From Oscillospiraceae bacterium (GTDB lineage: Bacteria > Bacillota > Clostridia > Oscillospirales > Oscillospiraceae), in assembly GCA_015067835.1 (NCBI GenBank), contig SVLS01000012.1:1-56944 (forward strand): 56,944 nt of DNA. Reading direction: 5' to 3'. Below are positions 36,240 through 44,300 of this stretch, piece after piece (position 1 is the first letter of the stretch; each line of letters begins with the position of its first letter). Both the position numbers and the translations under genes were made by a program. The notes beneath the pieces were generated by a model. The model ran no database searches. It was not told where the DNA came from and worked only from the letters and a program-made list of their open reading frames with translations.

Positions 36240-37799
36240 ATGGAAAGACCGATTTTGACCCACTTTCATAACTATGAGGAAATTTGCGCATATCTGAAAA
36301 AAGCTCAGGCGGAATATCCGGAGCTGATGCAGCTTAACGAGCTGGCAACAACCGAGGAAGGCCGCGTCATTTGGGGTGTTACCTTGTCCAAGGGTAATCC
36401 CGAAGAGAATCCCGCTCTTTACGTTCAGGGCGGTGTTCACGCACAGGAGGGTATGGGCATTACCTGCTCATTGAACTTCCTTTGGACCGTTCTGCAGAAT
36501 CCTTCTGTTCTGGACAATCTGACGATTTACATTGTTCCCTGTGTTAATCCCGACGGTTCCAATCAGTGTGTTACTACCGGCGTGAATGTCCGTTCCAAGC
36601 TGGAGCGTGTTTACGGCGTGCCCAATGCGATTGTTCCTCAGGATTTGGACGGCGACGGCAAGATCCTGTCTATGCGTTGGGAGGATCCCGATGGTGAGTG
36701 GGTAGATTACCCCGAGTGCGGTGGTGTGATGGTTCGTCGTTCTCCCGCAGATACCGAAGGTCCTTTCTACAAGGTCTACACCGAGGGTATGATTGAAAAT
36801 TACGACGGCGGTGAGCTGAATCTGGGTTACCGTGATCTGGACTTTAACCGTCAGTACGCAATGAATTGGGCAGACAACCCTAACGGCGGTGATTTCCCCG
36901 CTAATCACGTGGAACCCCGCACCGTTATGAACTTCCTCAGCGAACATCCCAACATCTTTACTGTTATTGATATTCACTGCGGTACCCGTGCACTGATTTA
37001 CAGTGACCCTGCAAATGTTGCCGATGCACGCCTGATGCGCAAGCTGGCCTTTATGTGCAGAGACATTACCGGGATTCCGCCCATTACCCATTCCCGTTAT
37101 GGCAAGGCTGCCGATATTCCTTCTTCAAGCAATCTCCGCGGTCATATTGATGATTACTGCTTCGCCGCTCTGGGTATTCCCAGTGTAACCGTCGAATTGG
37201 GTAATGGCTTTAATTCCGCCGGTATGACTTCTCAGGAAGTATTTGATGCTTCGATCTATACCAAGAAGTACATCTCTCTGGTGGCAAAAATGCACGCTGA
37301 TAAGGGTGGCAAGATTGCTGAGCCCTGGAAGCCCTTCAAGCATCCTCAGCTGGGTGATATTGAGGTGGGTGGTCAGTTCCACTACAACGCCTACTTTATG
37401 GATCCCGATGATATGCTGGATCTGATTCCCAAGGTTGCAGACTATTGCCTCGAGGTCGCAAAGCTGTCTCCCGTACTGAAGCTGACCAAGGTTACATGCG
37501 ATGCTGTCGGCGACAATATTTACCGTATTCGTGCCAGCGTACTGAATAACAGCCGGATGAATACTAAGATCTTCGAATCCGGCAGCAGCCATCATACCGA
37601 CCGCGATTTTGTTCTGTTCCAGATTACCGGTTGCGAGGAGATCCTGAGCAAGGATACTTCGCCTATGGTTTCTTCTCTGTACGCTATGGAAAACAGAACG
37701 GTTGAATGGTTTGTACGGGCGAAATCCGGCGATAGCCTGACCGTAAAGGTCAGCCACCCCAAGGCTGTAAACGCAACTGCAACTGTTGTGATTCCCTAA
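36240..37799 (+). CDS. M14-family zinc carboxypeptidase
   Basis: A 519-residue protein without a signal peptide. Zinc ligands His67 and Glu70 lie in GGVHAQEG (H-x-x-E), and the third, His246, in VIDIHCGTRALIY. The general base Glu319 is in VTVELGNGF, and substrate-binding residues are probably in DFNRQYAMNW. This is the metallocarboxypeptidase fold; in bacteria the family trims peptides or peptidoglycan stem peptides. The C-terminal ~120 residues look like a beta-rich accessory domain. The strong promoter and a codon bias richer in C-ending codons than neighbours suggest high expression. Cytoplasmic location is inferred from the absence of a signal sequence; the substrate is unknown. Confidence 0.88.
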   Translation: MERPILTHFHNYEEICAYLKKAQAEYPELMQLNELATTEEGRVIWGVTLSKGNPEENPALYVQGGVHAQEGMGITCSLNFLWTVLQNPSVLDNLTIYIVPCVNPDGSNQCVTTGVNVRSKLERVYGVPNAIVPQDLDGDGKILSMRWEDPDGEWVDYPECGGVMVRRSPADTEGPFYKVYTEGMIENYDGGELNLGYRDLDFNRQYAMNWADNPNGGDFPANHVEPRTVMNFLSEHPNIFTVIDIHCGTRALIYSDPANVADARLMRKLAFMCRDITGIPPITHSRYGKAADIPSSSNLRGHIDDYCFAALGIPSVTVELGNGFNSAGMTSQEVFDASIYTKKYISLVAKMHADKGGKIAEPWKPFKHPQLGDIEVGGQFHYNAYFMDPDDMLDLIPKVADYCLEVAKLSPVLKLTKVTCDAVGDNIYRIRASVLNNSRMNTKIFESGSSHHTDRDFVLFQITGCEEILSKDTSPMVSSLYAMENRTVEWFVRAKSGDSLTVKVSHPKAVNATATVVIP

Positions 37800-37813
37800 C
37801 GAAAGATGAAATA

Positions 37814-37846
37814 AGAGCAGCGGATAAATTCCGCTGCTCTTTGCTT
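37814..37846. terminator. Bidirectional terminator between convergent genes
   Basis: AGAGCAGCGGA pairs with TCCGCTGCTCT (11 bases). Rightward it is followed by TTGCTTTT; leftward by TTATTTCATCTTT. Confidence 0.8.
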
Positions 37847-38056
37847 TTACAGGCTGTAATCCTCGTTGTCGTATTTCTCAAAATCCAAGGCCTTGGGTTT
37901 CGGTGGGATACGCTTAAGGGGGTCGTATTCAAATTTGCGGCATTTCCCATCCATGCTGACAACGCCTTTTTTGGTGCAAAGCGCCAAGCCGTCTTCCAGC
38001 ATTGTGCCATAATGACAGTATGCACAAGATTTTTCTATTTTTTTACGAAAGAGCAT
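37847..38056 (-). CDS. Conserved small cysteine-containing protein
   Basis: A 69-residue protein (MLFRKKIEKSCAYCHYGTML...CTKKGVV...GKCRKFEYDPLKRIPPKP...DNEDYSL). Four cysteines (CAYC, C, C) could bind a metal. I recall closely similar short proteins ending in a KYDNEDFSL-type tail across Ruminococcaceae, with no known function. AGGAGGAG lies 5 bases before ATG 38056. The gene follows ylbJ on the same strand and may share its transcript. Confidence 0.8.
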   Translation of the reverse strand: MLFRKKIEKSCAYCHYGTMLEDGLALCTKKGVVSMDGKCRKFEYDPLKRIPPKPKALDFEKYDNEDYSL

Positions 38057-38087
38057 ATTTTCTCCTCCTTTTTGCATTCTATCCCGA

Positions 38088-39101
38088 TTATACACCAATT
38101 TGTGCAGGAATGCTACTGTTATTTTGCCTTTTTCGGAAGAAAAGCGACCCTGTAACCGTAAGTATTACTGGGATGAGGAATAAAATTGCTGCTATATTTC
38201 GGTGTTCCGGAAAGAAAATACCCAGTGTAAAGCTGCTTAGACAGATGCTGAACAGCGCCTGTAGAAGCTTGCCAACGACGTACGGCTTAAGCCGGAGACC
38301 TGAAATGACGGATGCTGTCTGCATCATGACACAGATTCCCCCAAAGGCGAGCATTCCGCTGCAAAGGACAAAGCGTAAGGATACGGAATCAATCTGAGAT
38401 AATTGCAGACATCCGTTTGCAAGCTCCAAAAATCCAAATATTGCAACTTGTGCCTCCGACGGAAGCAGCCACATAAACCAACGCTGCAGGAATGCCAGAA
38501 TAATCCGAAACAGCAAGATCCAACCGCAAATATAACCCATAGTAGCGACACTGTGGCGGAGGGATTGCAGCCAACTCATAGAAGTTGGATTCAGTACCGT
38601 ATTATTATTGATTATACCTGCAGGAAGAACCGCAGAAACCAGGAACGCGGCGCAAATATGTATCAGCCATAACAGCCAAAGCATCCATTGATGCTCAAAC
38701 TGTGTTGACAAAATTCCAAATACAAAGGCTGGACCCGCATTGCTGCAAAAGGAAAGCATTCTCTCCGCTTGTGCTGTATCAAGCACACCGCATTTCCAGG
38801 CTCGCTGAACGGCCTGTGCGCCGATAGGATAACCGCCGAGGATTCCTGTTAGAAAAATGCCAACACCGGCAGGAGGGACGCCCAGCAGCCTCCCAAGGGG
38901 AGCAAACAACCGAAGCTTTGACTGACTCAGTGCCGCTGTAAAGACACCGGATAACACCAAAAAGGGGAATATGGACGGAATCACACTATGCAGGCATAAT
39001 TCGATTCCTTCCGTTGCTGCCTTGATTGCGGTTCTGGAGTCGAGAATAAGCAGCAACATTCCGATTCCGGCAAAAAAACCGTTCCTGATTCCTCTATTCA
39101 T
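38088..39101 (-). CDS. ylbJ: Sporulation membrane protein YlbJ-like (GATE-domain family)
   Basis: A 337-residue polytopic membrane protein with about eight hydrophobic helices. HSVIPSIFPFLVLSG near the N-terminus, FLTGILGGYPIGAQAVQ and LSFCSNAGPAFVFGIL belong to the nucleoside-recognition/gate family used by YlbJ and SpoIIIA-associated transport proteins. In Bacillus ylbJ is needed for normal spore formation. ATG 39101 follows AGGTGT; the frame runs 37 codons further upstream without a site. It is divergent from yqfC, another mother-cell gene. Confidence 0.8.
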   Translation of the reverse strand: MNRGIRNGFFAGIGMLLLILDSRTAIKAATEGIELCLHSVIPSIFPFLVLSGVFTAALSQSKLRLFAPLGRLLGVPPAGVGIFLTGILGGYPIGAQAVQRAWKCGVLDTAQAERMLSFCSNAGPAFVFGILSTQFEHQWMLWLLWLIHICAAFLVSAVLPAGIINNNTVLNPTSMSWLQSLRHSVATMGYICGWILLFRIILAFLQRWFMWLLPSEAQVAIFGFLELANGCLQLSQIDSVSLRFVLCSGMLAFGGICVMMQTASVISGLRLKPYVVGKLLQALFSICLSSFTLGIFFPEHRNIAAILFLIPVILTVTGSLFFRKRQNNSSIPAQIGV

Positions 39102-39135
39102 TGCATACACCTCAGAAGAATCTATGCAACGCAAT

Positions 39136-39164
39136 GAAAATTCATCACCGAAAACCCATATACT
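39136..39164 (+). promoter_or_regulatory. Sigma-E-type promoter of yqfC
   Basis: GAAAATT (39136-39142), exactly 14 bases, CATATACT (39157-39164): one mismatch in each element against kmATATT/CATACAmT. It lies 21 bases before the yqfC start. Confidence 0.55.
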
Positions 39165-39185
39165 CCTAACAAAGGAGGATGACAG

Positions 39186-39464
39186 ATGGGAAAGAATAAG
39201 CAAATACTTCAAAGAGTTGCCTCTGCTGTTGACTTGCCGGATGAGCCGTTTCCGGGGCAGCCTCTGGTGGAAATTATCGGAACGCGTAGAGTTTTGATTG
39301 AGAATTACCGTGGTGTTATTGAATATGGGGATGCATTGGTGCGTATTCGGGTGAAATACGGCTCAATTACGGTCTGCGGAAAGCATTTGGAGCTGACGCG
39401 AATGACAAGGGAGCATCTGATTATCAGCGGTCGCATTGATAAAGTAGAGCTGTGCAGGGGGTGA
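39186..39464 (+). CDS. yqfC: Sporulation protein YqfC
   Basis: A 92-residue protein of the YqfC/YabP family. LPDEPFPGQPLVEIIGTRRVLIENYRGVIEY and ISGRIDKVEL are characteristic. It is made in the mother cell under sigma E in Bacillus and is conserved in endospore formers, with no known activity. AAAGGAGG lies 8 bases before the ATG. It heads an operon with yqfD, as in other spore formers. Confidence 0.9.
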   Translation: MGKNKQILQRVASAVDLPDEPFPGQPLVEIIGTRRVLIENYRGVIEYGDALVRIRVKYGSITVCGKHLELTRMTREHLIISGRIDKVELCRG

Positions 39465-39468
39465 TGGG

Positions 39469-40647
39469 ATGAATCTATGGAGCTCACTTAGTGGTGTTTA
39501 TCATATAAAGGTGACATCTGCTGATATAAATAAAGCTCTGTCGACCATTCGCAGGGCCGGAATCAGCCTTGAAGAAATAACCGTTGTTGACGATCTGTCC
39601 TTATGCTTTTACGTTTTGCGAAAGGACTTCCGCAGGCTGAAGGAAATGATGGAGCGCAGGGGAGAGGAGCTGGAGATTCTTAAAAAGAAAGGGCTATACT
39701 GGAAATTTTCAGCAATGACAAAACGGCCTGTTTTGCTATGCGGAATCGTGTTTTTAATCCTTATGACCCTCTTTTTGCCAACAAGAATCTATTTTTTGCG
39801 AGTAGAGGGAAATTCTCAGATTCCAACCAATCAAATTCTGGAAATTGTCACCCGTTGTGGGATAACCTTTGGCTGTTCCCGACAGGAAGTGCGCAGTGAA
39901 CAGATGAAAAATGCCCTTCTGGAGGCGCTGCCACAGCTGGAATGGGCTGGGGTCAATACAGCTGGGTGTGTGGCGACCATATCCGTTCGGGAGCGCCAGA
40001 ACACCGACGCACCTCCACAGCCGGAAGGCGTTACCCGAATTGTAGCTGTCAGAGACGGGATCATTCAGGAATTGACGGTAACCAGCGGAAATCCGCTGTG
40101 CAAGGTTGGGCAAGCAGTGAAGGCCGGACAGACACTGGTTTCCGGGTACACCGATTGCGGACTTTCTATTCGTGCGGAACGCGCGAAGGGCGAAATCTAC
40201 GCCACAACGATGCATCAGTTTTCTGCATTATACCCCCTGGATTGGTCATCGAGAGGTGAAAGAAGCGACAAAATCACAAAATTTAGCTTGATTATTGGAA
40301 AAAAACGAATAAATTTCTATCAAGGTAGTGGAATTTTGGGTGCGGATTGTGTTAAAATGTATGAGGAAAATTATCTGACGCTACCCGGGGGCTTTGTCCT
40401 GCCCATTGCATTGGTTAGGGAGCATTGGATTACCTACGAGCTGTCATCTGATGTCGGGTCTACGGATGCACTTTCTCATTCGCTGTGTGTGGAAGCAGAA
40501 AAGTATTTGCGAGGTCAAATGGTAGCAGGGCAGATTCTGTCCAAACAGGAGGAAATTTCCCAAGAGGAAGATGTGCTTCTTCTGGATGCAAACTACGAAT
40601 GTATTGAAATGATTGGCCGGGAGCAAAGTGAGGAGATTATCAAATAA
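39469..40647 (+). CDS. yqfD: Sporulation protein YqfD
   Basis: A 392-residue protein. A cytoplasmic N-terminal domain (about 1-85) precedes one membrane helix (RPVLLCGIVFLILMTLFLP, about 86-104). A POTRA-like extracytoplasmic part follows (VEGNSQIPTNQILEIVTRCGI), then AVRDGIIQELTVTSGNPLCKVGQAVKAGQTLVSGY, a biotinyl-like hairpin usual in the family. YqfD accompanies YqfC and PhoH in nearly all spore formers; its role is unknown. GGGGGTGATGGG precedes ATG 39469. The stop overlaps the phoH start (TAATG). Confidence 0.9.
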   Translation: MNLWSSLSGVYHIKVTSADINKALSTIRRAGISLEEITVVDDLSLCFYVLRKDFRRLKEMMERRGEELEILKKKGLYWKFSAMTKRPVLLCGIVFLILMTLFLPTRIYFLRVEGNSQIPTNQILEIVTRCGITFGCSRQEVRSEQMKNALLEALPQLEWAGVNTAGCVATISVRERQNTDAPPQPEGVTRIVAVRDGIIQELTVTSGNPLCKVGQAVKAGQTLVSGYTDCGLSIRAERAKGEIYATTMHQFSALYPLDWSSRGERSDKITKFSLIIGKKRINFYQGSGILGADCVKMYEENYLTLPGGFVLPIALVREHWITYELSSDVGSTDALSHSLCVEAEKYLRGQMVAGQILSKQEEISQEEDVLLLDANYECIEMIGREQSEEIIK

Positions 40648-41660
40648 TGAGTCAAATTACGGAAAGAATTGTGAGCGTGGAACGGGTGGAAGACCTGATT
40701 GCGGTTTTCGGCTCCTTCGACGAAAATATCAGACGGATTGAAGAAGAGCTTTCTGTCACCATCATCAACCGAGGTGAGGAGCTGAAAATTACCGGTGAGC
40801 CGGAACGGGTGGATAAGGCGGCACGAACAGTGGAAGGGTTGCTGTCCCTTGCTGCTCGCGGCGAGACCATTGATGAACAGCGCGTCCGGTATTTGATTAC
40901 CCTTGTTCAGGAGGGAAATGATGCCCTTGTTTCTCAGATGGCTATGGATGTTGTTTGCATCACGGCAAAGGGAAAGCCCATTAAGGCCAAAACGGTGGGG
41001 CAGCAGAAGTATATGAAGGCAATTCAAAACAATACGGTAACCATTGGTGTCGGACCTGCCGGTACAGGTAAAACCTATTTGGCGGTTGCCGCTGCAGTTG
41101 CCGCATTTCGGGAGCGGACCGTAAACCGAATCATTCTGACACGCCCGGCAGTTGAGGCAGGGGAGCGGCTTGGCTTCCTGCCCGGAGACCTTCAAAATAA
41201 GGTTGACCCTTATTTGCGTCCGCTGTATGATGCACTTTATGATATGCTTGGTCCCGAGACCTTCCAGAAGTACCAGGAACGGGGAGCGATCGAGGTTGCC
41301 CCCTTGGCCTATATGCGCGGCCGGACTCTGGATGACAGCTTCATCATCCTTGATGAAGCTCAAAACACCACCCGGGAGCAGATGAAAATGTTTCTGACCC
41401 GTCTGGGCTTTGGTTCCAAAATCGTTATTACCGGTGATATTACGCAAATTGACCTGCCGGATGATAAAGTGTCCGGCTTAAAGGATGCCATCCGTGTTCT
41501 TGAAAGTGTAAAGGATATCGCAATCTGCAAGCTATCAAGTGCAGATGTCGTCCGCCACGCGCTTGTGCAGCAAATTATCAACGCATACGAAAAAGCAAAT
41601 CAGAAGCCGGAAGTCAAGTCTGCTCCGATGCCCAGAAATCACACACAAAGGAAGAAATGA
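40647..41660 (+). CDS. PhoH-family ATPase
   Basis: A 337-residue protein with an N-terminal KH-like segment and a C-terminal P-loop domain. Walker A is GVGPAGTGKTYLAVAAAVAA, followed by LTRPAVEAGERLGFLPGDL and the Walker B FIILDEAQNTTREQMKMFLTRLGFGSKIVI-type region. PhoH (YbeZ-type) proteins act with YbeY in RNA or ribosome quality control; ybeY follows directly (1-base gap). The gene order yqfD-phoH-ybeY-era is widely conserved in Firmicutes. Confidence 0.92.
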   Translation: MSQITERIVSVERVEDLIAVFGSFDENIRRIEEELSVTIINRGEELKITGEPERVDKAARTVEGLLSLAARGETIDEQRVRYLITLVQEGNDALVSQMAMDVVCITAKGKPIKAKTVGQQKYMKAIQNNTVTIGVGPAGTGKTYLAVAAAVAAFRERTVNRIILTRPAVEAGERLGFLPGDLQNKVDPYLRPLYDALYDMLGPETFQKYQERGAIEVAPLAYMRGRTLDDSFIILDEAQNTTREQMKMFLTRLGFGSKIVITGDITQIDLPDDKVSGLKDAIRVLESVKDIAICKLSSADVVRHALVQQIINAYEKANQKPEVKSAPMPRNHTQRKK

Positions 41661-41661
41661 G

Positions 41662-42159
41662 ATGAATAAACTTAATATTACATTTCAAACCTTTACGCTG
41701 AAAAGAGCATTTGTAACTTCCATTATCCGCAAATGCATTGAGTCGACGCTAAAAGCGGAAGGTATTACAGCTGACTGCGAAATCAATATTTTGATTACCA
41801 ATGACCGGGGTATTCAGGCAATCAATGCCGCCACCCGCAATCTGGATAAGGCTACAGATGTGCTGAGCTTTCCCATGTTCCAGTTGGAGGCCGGTAATCC
41901 GCCTGCAGACTGGACACAATACCTGGATGTTGAGACCGGGCTGTGTCCACTTGGTGATATGTGTATCTCGCTGGAAAGAGCAGCTGCCCAGGCAAAGGAA
42001 TTCGGGCACTCTCTGCGACGGGAAGTTGGTTATCTGACCATTCATTCTGTGCTTCATCTATTGGGCTATGACCATCTGGATGAGGGAGAGCAGAAAAAGA
42101 AAATGCGTTCAAGAGAGGAAGCCATAGCTGCCACGATTGATGGGATGAGCCGTGGCTGA
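41662..42159 (+). CDS. ybeY: Endoribonuclease YbeY
   Basis: A 165-residue zinc-dependent RNase for 16S rRNA 3' maturation and ribosome quality control. The motif HSVLHLLGYDH is the canonical H-x3-H-x5-H zinc site; TDVLSFPM and PLGDMCISLERA are also typical. ATG 41662 starts one base after the phoH stop; AAAGGAAG lies upstream inside phoH. Confidence 0.93.
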   Translation: MNKLNITFQTFTLKRAFVTSIIRKCIESTLKAEGITADCEINILITNDRGIQAINAATRNLDKATDVLSFPMFQLEAGNPPADWTQYLDVETGLCPLGDMCISLERAAAQAKEFGHSLRREVGYLTIHSVLHLLGYDHLDEGEQKKKMRSREEAIAATIDGMSRG

Positions 42160-42179
42160 TTTAGAAAGGAGAATAAATA

Positions 42180-42491
42180 ATGCCGGAGAACTTTGGTGCA
42201 TATATTGGCTTTGCTATTACGGTTATCTGGTTTGTGGGGATCATCGTTTGGTGCATCAACCGGAATTTTGGAAAAACCAAATCTGTTCAAGCGACCATTG
42301 TCCATAAACAGATCACTGAGGACTTCTCAAAATATTCCGCCAACGGAAAATCCTACCATTACTATGTCACCTTTCAATTTAATGGCAAGCGCCGTAGTTT
42401 TAAGGTTTCAGAATTTTCCTACAAAGGTTACAATGTTGGGGAAAAGGGAACGCTTAAATATAAGTCTGACCGGCTCATTGACTTTCATTAA
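42180..42491 (+). CDS. Small DUF2500-like membrane protein
   Basis: A 103-residue protein with one N-terminal membrane helix (IGFAITVIWFVGIIVWCI, about 8-26) and a small soluble domain (VQATIVHKQITEDF...HYYVTFQFNGKRRSFKVSEFSYKGYNVGEKGTLKYKSD-type). This matches the DUF2500 layout, which has no known function. AGAAAGGAG lies upstream. It sits between ybeY and era, a position not part of the usual Firmicutes core order, so it is an insertion into this operon. Confidence 0.7.
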   Translation: MPENFGAYIGFAITVIWFVGIIVWCINRNFGKTKSVQATIVHKQITEDFSKYSANGKSYHYYVTFQFNGKRRSFKVSEFSYKGYNVGEKGTLKYKSDRLIDFH

Positions 42492-42513
42492 CGATACTTA
42501 GGAGAATGAGACT

Positions 42514-43401
42514 ATGAATACAAAAACCGCTATGATCACCATTGCAGGACGTCCCAATGTAGGCAAGTCCACTTTGACGAACCGTCTTGTTGGAGAAAAA
42601 ATCGCCATCGTGTCCAACAAACCGCAGACTACCCGTAACCGCATTTGCGGCATTTTGACAAAAGAGCAGACGCAGTTCGTCTTTGTGGATACCCCGGGCT
42701 TTCATAAAGCAAAGACCAAATTGGGTGATTATATGGTCAACACCGTCCGCGAATCCATTGCAGATGTGGACGCAACAGTTCTGGTTGTTGAGCCAATTGC
42801 GTCTGTTGGCACACAGGAGCAGCTGTTGCTGGAGCAGCTGGCAAGTAAAAAGTGCCCTGTTTTGCTGGCAATTAACAAGATTGATACCGTAGAAAAGGAA
42901 GCGCTTTTGGAAGTTATGGCTGTTTACAGCTCTGCATACCAATTTGACGCAATTATCCCAATTTCCGCCAAAACCGGGGATGGATTAAAGGTTCTGCTTC
43001 AGGAATGTGAGAAATACGCCCAGGAAGGCCCCATGCTGTTCCCGGAGGACATTACAACTGATCAGCCGGAGCGGCAGGTGATGGCAGAAATTATCCGTGA
43101 AAAGCTTCTGTGGTGTCTGGAGCGGGAAATTCCCCACGGAACTGCGGTGGAAATTACGAAATTCTCAGAGCGTGACAATGGAATTATCGACCTGGATGCA
43201 ACGATTTACTGCGAGAAAAACAGCCATAAAGGTATCATTATCGGGAAAAACGGTGAAATGCTGAAGAAGATTTCTACTATGGCAAGAACGGATTGCGAGA
43301 AATTTATGGGCACCAAGGTATTTTTGACAACCTGGGTAAAGGTAAAGGAAAGCTGGCGTGACAGTGATTTTCTCATTCGCAATTTCGGCTACAGAGAGTA
43401 A
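42514..43401 (+). CDS. era: GTPase Era
   Basis: A 295-residue 16S rRNA-binding GTPase that assists small-subunit assembly. G1 is GRPNVGKST (12-20), G2 includes KPQTTRNRI, G3 DTPGFH, G4 NKID, G5 SAKTG. The C-terminal KH domain carries KGIIIGKNGEMLKKI. TAGGAG lies before the ATG. It is linked to ybeY upstream and recO downstream, as expected. Confidence 0.96.
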   Translation: MNTKTAMITIAGRPNVGKSTLTNRLVGEKIAIVSNKPQTTRNRICGILTKEQTQFVFVDTPGFHKAKTKLGDYMVNTVRESIADVDATVLVVEPIASVGTQEQLLLEQLASKKCPVLLAINKIDTVEKEALLEVMAVYSSAYQFDAIIPISAKTGDGLKVLLQECEKYAQEGPMLFPEDITTDQPERQVMAEIIREKLLWCLEREIPHGTAVEITKFSERDNGIIDLDATIYCEKNSHKGIIIGKNGEMLKKISTMARTDCEKFMGTKVFLTTWVKVKESWRDSDFLIRNFGYRE

Positions 43402-43456
43402 TTTCCAAGAGTAATTTTGCTCCTTCTGCAAATCCTAGGTGCAGGAGGGATGAGAA

Positions 43457-43600
43457 ATGACCGCTTCAAATTATTGGCAGCTTTTTCTAGAGACCGGAGC
43501 GCCTGAGTTATACCTGATGTATCAGCAGGCACTTAAAATGGAGGAAACCAATGTATCTGACCGTTCAGGCCGTAGTCCTTCGGGTTACGGACTACAATGA
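43457..43600 (+). CDS. yqzL: YqzL-like small protein between era and recO
   Basis: A 47-codon gene reading MTASNYWQLFLETGAPELYL and continuing MYQQALKMEE. The pattern W-x2-F-x2-TG-x4-YL-x-Y is that of YqzL, a short protein of unknown function found between era and recO in Bacillus. AGGAGGG lies 7 bases upstream of ATG 43457. Its last 50 bases overlap the start of recO in another frame; the conserved part ends before the overlap, so the overlapping tail may be unimportant. Confidence 0.7.
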   Translation: MTASNYWQLFLETGAPELYLMYQQALKMEETNVSDRSGRSPSGYGLQ

Positions 43601-44291
43601 CCGCGACGCATTGCTCACGGTTTTGACCCGCAACCACGGAAAACTGACCTTGAAAGCACGGGGTTTGCGACATAAAAACAGCCCGTTGATTGCTCCCTGC
43701 CAGTTGCTGGCCTACGGGGAGTTTACATTATTTGAATACAAGGGTATGTATACCATCAATGAAGGGCATTCTTTGGAGCTCTTTCGGAATCTGAGACAGG
43801 ATTTGACAAAGCTGTCCCTTGGTACTTACTTTGCCCAGGTTGCTGAGGTGATTTCTCAGGAGGATATACCAAATCCTGACTTACTGGCATTGCTCTTAAA
43901 TTGCCTCTACGGACTTTCAGCCCTTGATTTACCGGAAGCCAAAGTGAAGTCCGTGTTTGAAATGCGAACCGCCTGTCTTGCCGGCTACACGCCGGATATT
44001 TCAGGCTGCCATATTTGCGGCAATCAGCAGCCCCAATGGTTTGACCTTTCTGCAGGACAACTGGAATGCGGCAGCTGCAGCAGGGGAGAGGGCGGTATCC
44101 GTTTGCCTGTAACTCCCGGTCTGCTGGAATCAATGCGGTATCTATGTACCTGTGAGCCTAAAAAGCTATTTCAGTTTTCCTTAGGTGAGGAAAATATGGA
44201 AAAGCTTTCTGCCTTGTCAGAGGCTTATCTGGCAACACAGTTGGAACGTGGGTTTTCGACCCTGGATTTTTACAAATCCCTACTTATTTAG
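43551..44291 (+). CDS. recO: DNA repair protein RecO
   Basis: A 246-residue recombination mediator that loads RecA on SSB-coated DNA with RecR. The N-terminal OB fold starts TVQAVVLRVTDYNDRDALLTVLTRNHGKLTLKARGLR. The zinc-type pairs CHICGN and CGSCSRGEGG are present. GGAGGAAACC lies before ATG 43551, within yqzL. It is followed after 9 bases by mutS2. Confidence 0.93.
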   Translation: MYLTVQAVVLRVTDYNDRDALLTVLTRNHGKLTLKARGLRHKNSPLIAPCQLLAYGEFTLFEYKGMYTINEGHSLELFRNLRQDLTKLSLGTYFAQVAEVISQEDIPNPDLLALLLNCLYGLSALDLPEAKVKSVFEMRTACLAGYTPDISGCHICGNQQPQWFDLSAGQLECGSCSRGEGGIRLPVTPGLLESMRYLCTCEPKKLFQFSLGEENMEKLSALSEAYLATQLERGFSTLDFYKSLLI

Positions 44292-44300
44292 GAGAGCACT

